Notes under the pieces: model-generated
What the model was told of the DNA's origin: nothing
What the model saw: only the letters and a program-made list of their open reading frames with translations
The model's database searches: none
Part shown: one piece after another, positions 1 to 5,784 of the stretch
Position numbering within the stretch: the stretch's first letter is position 1
Layout of the letters: every line of letters begins with the position of its first letter
Position numbers and translations under genes: made by a program
Assembly (NCBI GenBank): GCA_002313895.1
Contig: DCAW01000162.1
Location: 1-6,411 of the forward strand
Origin: Dehalococcoidia bacterium UBA1123
GTDB lineage: Bacteria; Chloroflexota; Dehalococcoidia; Lucifugimonadales; UBA1123
Reading direction: 5' to 3'
Length of the DNA stretch: 6,411 nt

Positions 1-36
1 TGCTCGATCAGGAAGGACCGATATAAGGGAGTTGAA

Positions 37-1734
37 ATGACTTTAAACGTTTTCTTGCCAGACGGCGTCGAAACTCGCTACAACGTTAAAGCGACGATGA
101 GGGACGGAGTAAACCTGTCGGCAGATATATATTATCCGAGGAACAGGCACGAGGCGCTGCCGGTCATTCTCTCCAGGACTCCTTACGACAATATGAACGA
201 GCGAATGGTCAATAGCGCCATTTTTTACGCTCAACAAGGGTATATATTTGTTGCCCAAGACACCAGAGGACGGAATGATTCGGAGGGCGAGTTCCATCCT
301 TGGGTCAATGAATTCAATGACGGCCACGATACTGTTGAATGGATAGGACATCAAGAATGGTGCGACGGCAACGTGGGCATGGTTGGAGGATCATACGTTG
401 GCAACGTGCAGTGGCAGGCGGCGGCTATGGGCAGCAGTTATTTGAAGGCTATTGTCCCCCGGGTAATCGGAAACAATCTTTATGAGGCGCCTCACTACCA
501 GTCCGGCGCTTTCCAACTGAATTGGAGCGCTACCTGGAGCTTCCGAATGGCAGGCCGCACGGCTCAGGATATAGATATATACAACTGGGATAAGATTTTC
601 TCAACATTGCCGTTGAAAGACATCCCGAAGCAAGGTGGGAAAGATATTTTCTACTGGGATGAATGGATTAACCATCCTGACTACGATGAGTATTGGAAGG
701 CCCTTGCCAATGAAGAGAGATACGAGGACATAGAGGTGCCGGTGTTGCAAATTGGAGGATGGTACGACTTTTTTACTGCAGGCACCTTCCATAATTTCGT
801 CGGTATGCGCGAACGCGGAGGATCAAGTATAGCGCGTAACAACCAACGAGCTATCGTTGGGCCGTGGATCCACAGCGCAAGCACACTCACACATGCTGGT
901 GATGTTGACTTTGGCAAAGCGTCGGTCTTGGATCTGGAGCAACGAGAACTGCGTTGGTTCGATCATTGGTTGAAAGGGATTGACAATGGCGCCGATGAGG
1001 ATGCGCCCCTCCAAATATTCGTGATGGGTGTTAATCAATGGCGCGACGAAAAAGGATGGCCCTTAGCCAGAACACAGTTCACGCCATACTACCTCCACAG
1101 CCAGGGCCAGGCCAACTCCCTGCTAGGCGACGGCACATTGTCGACTGACCTCCCAGCCGACGAACCCAACGACGAATACGTATATAATCCTGCATTCCCA
1201 ACCCCCACCAGAGGGGGTTGCAATTGCTGTAACCCTGAGATAGTTGACTGGGGCGCCTTTGACCAACGGCCAGTTGAGTTTAGAAACGATGTCCTTGTGT
1301 ACACATCCGAACCATTGAAAGAGGACCTGGAAGTGACCGGTCCGGTGGTTGCCACGATATACGCCAGCACTGACGTCAAGGATACCGATTTCACCGTCAA
1401 ACTGGTAGATGTGGACCCAAATGGATTTGCGATGAACTTGTGTGACGGCATAATCCGCGGGAGGTATCGAGAATCGACGTCAACCCAGTCGCTGTTGGAG
1501 CCAGCAGTCGTGTACGAGTTTATCGTGGATCTTTGGCCGACCAGTAACGTGTTCCTGTCAGGACACAGAATCCGCGTGGACATTTCGAGTTCTAACTTTC
1601 CAAGATTTGACCGCAACCCAAACACTGGCAAAAGGTTCGGAGAGGATTCGGAGATTCAGATTGCGCATCAGAGTATGTTCCATAATGGGTTGCACCCCTC
1701 GCACATACTCTTGCCTGTGATTCCACGAACTTAG
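37..1734 (+). CDS. CocE/NonD family serine hydrolase (X-Pro dipeptidyl-peptidase S15-like)
   Basis: This 565-residue protein is a complete alpha/beta hydrolase of the CocE/S15 group, which cleaves esters or amides with a Ser-Asp-His triad. The nucleophile is Ser119 in GGSYVG (117-122). The acid is probably Asp244 in GGWYDFF, and the base is His279 in GPWIHS. Tyr50 in RTPYDN sits where CocE has its oxyanion-hole tyrosine, and AQDTRGRNDSEGEF (73-86) is the usual strand and loop before the nucleophile. The helical cap lies at about 145-235. The C-terminal jelly-roll domain (about 345-565) carries FDQRPVEFRNDVLVYTSEP and SSSNFPRFDRNPNTG, both typical of the family, and the length is normal. No signal peptide is visible, so it is probably cytoplasmic. 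The start is set by AAGGGAG at 25-31, 5 nt before the ATG. CNCC at 395-398 is an unusual Cys cluster. The family is certain. The substrate (cocaine-like ester, cephalosporin side chain, peptide or other) cannot be told. Confidence 0.95.
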   Translation: MTLNVFLPDGVETRYNVKATMRDGVNLSADIYYPRNRHEALPVILSRTPYDNMNERMVNSAIFYAQQGYIFVAQDTRGRNDSEGEFHPWVNEFNDGHDTVEWIGHQEWCDGNVGMVGGSYVGNVQWQAAAMGSSYLKAIVPRVIGNNLYEAPHYQSGAFQLNWSATWSFRMAGRTAQDIDIYNWDKIFSTLPLKDIPKQGGKDIFYWDEWINHPDYDEYWKALANEERYEDIEVPVLQIGGWYDFFTAGTFHNFVGMRERGGSSIARNNQRAIVGPWIHSASTLTHAGDVDFGKASVLDLEQRELRWFDHWLKGIDNGADEDAPLQIFVMGVNQWRDEKGWPLARTQFTPYYLHSQGQANSLLGDGTLSTDLPADEPNDEYVYNPAFPTPTRGGCNCCNPEIVDWGAFDQRPVEFRNDVLVYTSEPLKEDLEVTGPVVATIYASTDVKDTDFTVKLVDVDPNGFAMNLCDGIIRGRYRESTSTQSLLEPAVVYEFIVDLWPTSNVFLSGHRIRVDISSSNFPRFDRNPNTGKRFGEDSEIQIAHQSMFHNGLHPSHILLPVIPRT

Positions 1735-1751
1735 CGGGGACAGCAGTGTGT

Positions 1752-1780
1752 TTGACCGCGTTCTCGAGCGTCCGTACAAT
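1752..1780 (+). promoter_or_regulatory. Probable sigma-70-type promoter for the SDR gene
   Basis: TTGACC at 1752-1757 and TACAAT at 1775-1780 are separated by exactly 17 nt, and each hexamer matches the housekeeping consensus at five of six positions. The site lies in the spacer after the hydrolase stop codon. It would start transcription near 1787, leaving a leader of about 140 nt before the SDR start. It suggests that the SDR can be expressed independently of the hydrolase. No operator was recognised. This rests on sequence match alone. Confidence 0.55.
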
Positions 1781-1789
1781 CCTCAGCGT

Positions 1790-1818
1790 CAAGGGTGTAG
1801 GTTCTATGGTCACCCTTG
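1790..1818 (+). promoter_or_regulatory. Leader hairpin between hydrolase and SDR genes
   Basis: CAAGGGTG (1790-1797) is the perfect reverse complement of CACCCTTG (1811-1818), giving an 8-bp stem with a 13-nt loop. No T-run follows, so it is not a typical intrinsic terminator. It begins about where a transcript from the promoter at 1752-1780 would begin, so it could instead protect the 5' end of the SDR mRNA. It could also weakly end or stabilise the hydrolase transcript. The pairing is seen directly. The role is a guess. Confidence 0.35.
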
Positions 1819-1929
1819 CCTAGATACTGGAGATGTCGGATGACCTCGCGTTAATAGCCGACCTGCCTCACGATGGCAGAGCCCTTGGCTCCGGCGATAC
1901 GCGTTGAAAGCGGCTGAAAGAGGTGGGCT

Positions 1930-2730
1930 ATGCAGATGGACAGCAAGGTCGCGATGGTAACAGGCGGAGCTGGCGGTCTCGGTGAAGGTATAGCGAAGGT
2001 ACTGGCCCAGCGCGGCGCGGACGTCGCTGTGGCTGACATAGATCTCCACGGCGCTGAGGAGGTCGCGCGCCAGCTCGCCCAGTACGGTCACAAGGCCAGG
2101 GCATATAGGGCGGACGTTACCAGCAGGGATCGGCTTCAGGAAACAGTCGAAACGATCCTCGCAGAGTTCGGTCGCATCGATGTCCTGGTCAACGTCGCCG
2201 GCGTCATCGCCGCGACTGGCTTCGAAGACACTGTCACGTCACGAGAAGAAGACTGGGACGTGACGTTCACCGTCAACGTCAAGGGCACGGTGCTGGCATC
2301 GGAGGTGGTAGCTGAACACATGATGAAGAGGGGCGCAGGCAAGATCGTCAACATCGCCTCCCACGCCGGACGGGGGGGAGGAGCAGGAGGCGGCGCTTAC
2401 GGTGCGTCGAAGGCCGCAGTTATTCATCTCACCCAGTCGTTTGCATTGGAACTCGCTCCCCACAGTATCAACGTAAATGTCGTCTGTCCGGGCACGATCT
2501 GGACACCGATGTGGGAACGAATTGCGGAACGCGACCGACGCAACGACCCCAAGAAAGCGAGCCTTACGGGCCGCCAAATATTCGATCAGGCTATTCTGGA
2601 GCGGTGTCCTCTTAAGCGCGAGCAAACGCCTGAAGATATCGGAAATGCCGTTGCGTTCTTCGCGTCGGACGATGCCTTTAATATCACTGGACAGTCCCTC
2701 AACGTCAACGGCGGTACACGTATGAACTGA
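1930..2730 (+). CDS. Short-chain dehydrogenase/reductase (SDR), classical type
   Basis: This 266-residue Rossmann-fold oxidoreductase interconverts an alcohol and a ketone with a nicotinamide cofactor in the cytoplasm. It has the full classical SDR set: cofactor loop TGGAGGLG (11-18), acidic Asp36 at the end of strand beta-2 (VADID), which favours NAD(H) over NADP(H), ADVT (61-64), NVAG (88-91, in place of the usual NNAG), Asn116 in NVKG, Ser144 in NIAS, and Tyr157 and Lys161 in YGASK. PG (187-188) and the ending LNVNGGTRMN are also typical. Length is normal, so the enzyme looks functional. AGAGG at 1919-1923 lies 6 nt before ATG 1930. The in-frame ATG at 1936 (Met3) is an alternative start. 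A glycine-rich stretch (147-155), encoded by a G-rich run that includes seven consecutive Gs, lies between the catalytic Ser and Tyr. The substrate cannot be deduced. The dehydrogenase downstream suggests hydroxy- or keto-acid metabolism. Confidence 0.94.
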   Translation: MQMDSKVAMVTGGAGGLGEGIAKVLAQRGADVAVADIDLHGAEEVARQLAQYGHKARAYRADVTSRDRLQETVETILAEFGRIDVLVNVAGVIAATGFEDTVTSREEDWDVTFTVNVKGTVLASEVVAEHMMKRGAGKIVNIASHAGRGGGAGGGAYGASKAAVIHLTQSFALELAPHSINVNVVCPGTIWTPMWERIAERDRRNDPKKASLTGRQIFDQAILERCPLKREQTPEDIGNAVAFFASDDAFNITGQSLNVNGGTRMN

Positions 2731-2849
2731 TGGTAGAAGCGCTTGCCGACGATGACATCGATAGTGATTGCTGCTCCTGGCTGCGGCAGAATTACCGACT
2801 TGAGGCGCTGGACAATCAGGGCCGTGGCGCTGTCAGGCGGCTGCTGTGA
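2730..2849 (+). CDS. Possible 39-residue small protein, coupled to the SDR gene
   Basis: The SDR stop and an ATG share one base (TGATG, 2728-2732), the usual arrangement for translational coupling. The ATG opens a 39-codon frame ending with TGA at 2847-2849. The product begins MVEALADDDIDSDCC and ends GRGAVRRLL, so it has an acidic N-terminal half, two adjacent cysteines and a basic tail. No membrane segment or known motif was recognised. Third codon positions look moderately G/C-rich, as in the SDR. It could equally be a chance frame in the 169-nt spacer, or the remnant of a longer gene. No separate ribosome-binding site is visible, so translation would depend on ribosomes ending at the SDR stop. 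Confidence 0.25.
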   Translation: MVEALADDDIDSDCCSWLRQNYRLEALDNQGRGAVRRLL

Positions 2850-2899
2850 GCGATGAACCTGAGAGATGTTGATTAAGCGTTGAATGCGAGGAACACACC

Positions 2900-3625
2900 A
2901 TGACCGCTTCGATTCCAAAGGTACTGCTGGTTTGTAATAATCGCACCCGCGATCAATACTTCACGCCGTCGGACCTCGAACGCCTCTCGGCATTTGCTAC
3001 CTGGGAATGGCTGCGCCTGGAGGGAGGTAATGCGTTTGGTCCGAACGAGGACCTGGCGGCGATCCGGCAACTGACGAGGAAGATCGGCGACGTGGAGGGC
3101 GTCGTGGTCTGCCATGGATCCCCCACCGTCAGCGCCGATATGATGGACCGGGCGCCGAATCTAAAGGTGGTCGGCGAATTGGAGGGAGATAGGTTCGCAT
3201 ATCGCATCGACGTTGAAGCCGCGTGGCAGCGCGGCATTCGAACCGTGGATACGACGAACGGCTCCTCCTACCCTGTCGCTGAATGGGCATTAGCGATGAT
3301 CCTGGTCTCGCTCCGTAATGCCGGAGGATATTTTAGAAGGATCATCGCAGGCGATACGAGCCGGCCTCCTGAAAGCGACTTTGGGTACATCCATGGAGAG
3401 CTTACTGGAAAGCGCGTCGGGCTCATTGGCTGCGGTCACATCGGGCGATTGCTGATCAAGTTCTTGCGACCTTTCGAGGTCGACATTCAGGTGTACGATC
3501 CCTACCTGTCCAGCGAAATGCCGGATGCTCTTGGTTTCGTGAAGACCTCCCTTGAGAAAATCCTTTCTGAGTCCGATGTTATCGCGTGTATGGCGCAGGT
3601 TGCCTTCCCGCCGAGTAAACTCTGA
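2900..3625 (+). pseudogene. D-2-hydroxyacid dehydrogenase, N-terminal part, cut short by a frameshift
   Basis: The 241-codon frame encodes the start of an NAD-dependent D-isomer-specific 2-hydroxyacid dehydrogenase, a family normally about 310-350 residues long. The first part of the catalytic domain is intact, including GELEGDRFAYRIDVEAAWQR (92-111) and SSYPVAEWALAM (122-133). The NAD domain follows, with VGLIGCGHIG containing GxGxxG (177-182) and the cofactor-binding Asp200 in VYDPY. The frame then runs to SDVIACMAQVAFPPSKL and stops at TGA 3623-3625. The catalytic Arg, Glu and His, all C-terminal in this family, are missing, so this product could not work. One base added near 3620-3622 would let the sequence continue as LIRDLLAI, the expected next segment. 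GAGG at 2888-2891 lies 8 nt before the ATG. The gene probably shares a transcript with the SDR. Sequencing or assembly error is an alternative to true decay. Confidence 0.8.
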
Positions 3626-3886
3626 TACGTGACTTGCTCGCCATTACCGAGTCATACGTTAGATCAATCGAGGGTAAATTCGCACATCCGGCCCATCTCC
3701 AGACGATAGATCAAATACAGATCCTGCAGAAACGAAAGGAGGTTCGGACTCAGATTTTTCAGCGCAGACGATTGTACAATCAGCGCCGAATCTCCATTAG
3801 CTTTCTGTCCCACATTCGCTGAATGCCTACACTCGAGGTCGATTCGGAGGATCGAGCGGTACGCTAATTAGTCATTCAGTCGGTGA

Positions 3887-3915
3887 TTGACAACATCATC
3901 ATTTGGTCATATAGT
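3887..3915 (+). promoter_or_regulatory. Probable sigma-70-type promoter for the TPR lipoprotein gene
   Basis: TTGACA at 3887-3892, a perfect -35 match, and TATAGT at 3910-3915, matching -10 at five of six positions, are separated by 17 nt in an A+T-rich stretch. Transcription would start near 3922, about 95 nt before the ATG at 4018. A short inverted repeat, GTCGA-GACT-TCGAC (3917-3930), overlaps the likely start and could be a small operator or a chance hairpin. The promoter lies in the tail of the decayed dehydrogenase, so it may have arisen or been exposed after that gene broke. Confidence 0.55.
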
Positions 3916-3960
3916 CGTCGAGACTTCGACATCATTGATCCACGAATTATTGTCCAGCCG

Positions 3961-3977
3961 TGGGTATTTGTTACCCA
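3961..3977 (+). promoter_or_regulatory. Short hairpin in the TPR gene leader
   Basis: TGGGTA (3961-3966) pairs with TACCCA (3972-3977) around a 5-nt loop, about 40 nt before the ATG. There is no T-run on either strand, so it is a poor terminator. It might shape the mRNA leader or be chance. Only the pairing is certain. Confidence 0.2.
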
Positions 3978-4017
3978 AAATACAGAGATTTATAGGCAAA
4001 GTGAATAGTCACAGATA

Positions 4018-5778
4018 ATGAAAACGGCAATTCCTCATTTGGCTCTATTTCTGTTATTGACGATGTTGATGGCCTGTGTAGAGGATGAGCCTGCGACTTC
4101 CTCATTTCGGAAAGGAAATGAGTATGCTGACCAAGGAGAATTCGAGAAGGCGATAGCAGAATTCACGGAAGCCGTTCGTCTTGACGCCCGTCACTTCGAT
4201 GCCTACCTCAAGATGGGTGTCGCTTACGGTAACCTACGTCAATATGAGCGAGAGATAGATAACTACGACCAGGCTATCCGCCTCAATCCTCAGCACGCAG
4301 TTGCCTACGTTAAAAGGGGTATTGCCTACGATGAAATGGGCCAGTCCGATCGGGCGATCGAGGATTTCACCAAAGCCATCCGCCTCGACGCCGAATACGC
4401 TGAAGCCTACTATAACCGGGGAATTGCCTACGGTATTCTGGGTCAGTTCGATCTTGCGAAAGTGGACTACGACGCGGTTATCCGCTCCAACCCCCTTCAC
4501 GCTGAAGCCTACGTTAATAGGGGTATCGCTTACAACCATATGAATCAGTTCGATCTTGCGAAACGGGACTACGATAAGGCCATTCACATTAACCCACAAT
4601 TCGTAATAGCATATGTGAATAGGGGCAAAGTTTATTTCAATCTGGGTCAGTTCGAGCTTGCGAAAGTGGACTACAATACCGCGACCCGCCTTGATCCTCA
4701 GTTCAGGGTAGCCTACGTCGATAGGGGCAAAGTTTATTTCAATCTGGGTCAGTTCGAGTTTGCCATAGAGGACTACGACACGGCCATCCGCCTCGATCCT
4801 CAGGACGCATTAGCCTATCATGATAGAGGCAATGCTTACGACAACCTAGGTCAATACCAACGTGCCATACAGGACTATGATCAGGCCATTAACATCGACC
4901 CGCGATATGCAGCGTCCTACGATAATAGGGGCAAGGTTTATGTCAGACTGGGCCAAATCGAGCGCGCCATAGAAAACTTTGACGAAGCGATACGCCAAGA
5001 TTCCCAATTCGCCGAAGCATACTACGATAGGGGTAATTCTTATCGCGCCCTTGGCAAGCTCCAGCGAGCCATTGAAGACTACAACCAGGCGATTAGAATC
5101 GACCCTCAGGACATAGCGGCCTACAACAATAGGGGTGGTACGTTCAACGACCTCGGTCAACGCCAGCGAGCCATAAAAGACTACGACAAAGTCATCCGAC
5201 TCGATCCGCAGGACGCACTAGCCTACCATAACAGAGGCAATGCTTACGGCAACCTAGGTCAATACCAGCGTGCCATACGGGACTATGATCAGGCCATCAA
5301 AATCGACCCGCAGGACGCCGAGGCATACAACAACAGAGGCGAAGCCTACAGAAACCTAGGCCAGCCTCAACGGGCTATTCAGGAGCTTGACGAGTCAATC
5401 AGACTCGACCCTCAGTATGCCTTAGCCTACGTTAATCGAGGCATAGCCTACCATTTGATAGATCAGCCTCAGCGGGCCATTATGGACTTTGACGAAGCCA
5501 TCAAGCTTGACCCGATGTATGAGGACGCTCATTTTAGTCGGGGCGCAGCCTACGTTGAACTGGGTCAGTATCAGCAGGCCGTCAATGATTTCGGCGAGGC
5601 GATTCGGCTTGACTCAAAAGATGCCATTAACTACGTTGTTAGGGCATTAGCCTACACCGCTATGGGTATGGATGAGAATGCACTGAACGATGTTGACAAG
5701 GCCGCAGAACTAGGGCTGGATTCTGAGCGTTTGGAGGCATTGAATGAAAACATTGAGGGAATAAAGATGGAACGATAG
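4018..5778 (+). CDS. Lipoprotein with 16 tandem TPR repeats
   Basis: This 586-residue protein starts with a lipoprotein signal peptide: MKT, a hydrophobic core, then LMAC with the lipidated Cys20. It should be exported and anchored to a membrane. After a linker of five residues, 16 units of exactly 34 residues fill 26-569, and a 17-residue tail ends the protein. The unit consensus is about AYxNRGxAYxNLGQ followed by xxRAIxDYDxAIRLDPQ. It has the TPR hallmarks Gly8, Tyr11, Ala20, Tyr/Phe24, Ala27 and Pro32. Units 1 and 16 are the most divergent, as expected for caps. TPR arrays form superhelical scaffolds for protein-protein contacts, and no enzymatic domain is present. With 16 units it would form about two superhelical turns. 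The partner is unknown. The ribosome-binding site before the ATG is weak. The codons around 4619-4758 and in units 8 and 12 show recent internal duplication. Confidence 0.93.
   Translation: MKTAIPHLALFLLLTMLMACVEDEPATSSFRKGNEYADQGEFEKAIAEFTEAVRLDARHFDAYLKMGVAYGNLRQYEREIDNYDQAIRLNPQHAVAYVKRGIAYDEMGQSDRAIEDFTKAIRLDAEYAEAYYNRGIAYGILGQFDLAKVDYDAVIRSNPLHAEAYVNRGIAYNHMNQFDLAKRDYDKAIHINPQFVIAYVNRGKVYFNLGQFELAKVDYNTATRLDPQFRVAYVDRGKVYFNLGQFEFAIEDYDTAIRLDPQDALAYHDRGNAYDNLGQYQRAIQDYDQAINIDPRYAASYDNRGKVYVRLGQIERAIENFDEAIRQDSQFAEAYYDRGNSYRALGKLQRAIEDYNQAIRIDPQDIAAYNNRGGTFNDLGQRQRAIKDYDKVIRLDPQDALAYHNRGNAYGNLGQYQRAIRDYDQAIKIDPQDAEAYNNRGEAYRNLGQPQRAIQELDESIRLDPQYALAYVNRGIAYHLIDQPQRAIMDFDEAIKLDPMYEDAHFSRGAAYVELGQYQQAVNDFGEAIRLDSKDAINYVVRALAYTAMGMDENALNDVDKAAELGLDSERLEALNENIEGIKMER
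4093..5724 (+). repeat. Sixteen tandem 102-bp units encoding TPRs
   Basis: The DNA is periodic at 102 bp because each TPR is 34 codons with no insertion between units. Units start at 4093, 4195, 4297 and so on to 5623. Some pairs are far more alike than the rest. Units 6 and 7 share an exact block. Units 8 (4807-4908) and 12 (5215-5316), which lie 408 bp apart, differ at about 13 of 102 positions by eye. This is the pattern left by unequal crossing-over or slippage inside a coding array. Confidence 0.9.
4619..4758 (+). repeat. Exact 38-bp direct repeat, one TPR period apart
   Basis: Bases 4619-4656 recur unchanged at 4721-4758, an offset of 102 bp. The shared block encodes RGKVYFNLGQFE, including synonymous positions, whereas most neighbouring units differ at those positions. 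This points to a recent duplication or gene conversion between units 6 and 7. Confidence 0.85.
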
Positions 5779-5784
5779 CGTTCG

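Larger units (their letters stand above)
3626..4008 (+). pseudogene. Decayed C-terminal part of the same D-2-hydroxyacid dehydrogenase
   Basis: This stretch has no intact gene. In the frame offset from the upstream ORF (open from 3619), it reads LIRDLLAITESYV, then a diverged middle. FLSHIR follows, with His at 3811-3813, and then TGA 3820-3822. After that come EDRAVR, TAA 3865-3867, VIDNIIIW, and IIDPR ending at 3945, with a final stop at TAG 4006-4008. The order and rough spacing recall the family: 'LIG.ELLA.IP', 'DVF', the catalytic His in 'PHIAG', a C-terminal helix, and a closing 'D-x-T-P-R'. EV at 3739-3744 sits about where 'DV' is expected relative to the His. The catalytic Arg and Glu are not recognisable. 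The stops are seen directly. The homology is inferred from remembered family patterns. A frame of 62 codons from TTG 3634 to 3822 is part of this remnant, in my view, and not a separate gene. Confidence 0.45.

Noticed and set aside
1089..1631. 180-codon minus-strand frame opposite the hydrolase gene
   Set aside because: It lies wholly inside a gene with strong family motifs on the plus strand. Its translation has no recognisable motif and looks like antisense.
1833..1907. 24-codon ORF in the hydrolase-SDR spacer
   Set aside because: GGAG directly abuts its ATG, too close to act as a ribosome-binding site, and the product is very short and featureless.
2239..2918. Minus-strand frames overlapping the SDR and the following spacer
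   Set aside because: They have no motifs and are explained by the plus-strand SDR codon pattern.
3770..3781. 12-bp perfect palindrome GATTGTACAATC
   Set aside because: It is isolated inside the decayed dehydrogenase, with no promoter next to it and no second copy seen. One such palindrome can arise by chance.
3634..3822. Separate 62-codon gene starting at TTG 3634
   Set aside because: It has no ribosome-binding site and an odd composition rich in Gln, Arg and Ile. It continues the broken dehydrogenase frame, so it is better read as part of the pseudogene.
4093..5724. Regular repeats considered as a CRISPR or non-coding satellite array
   Set aside because: The period is exactly 34 codons, the frame is open throughout, and the units match the TPR consensus. 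There are no constant repeats with unique spacers.
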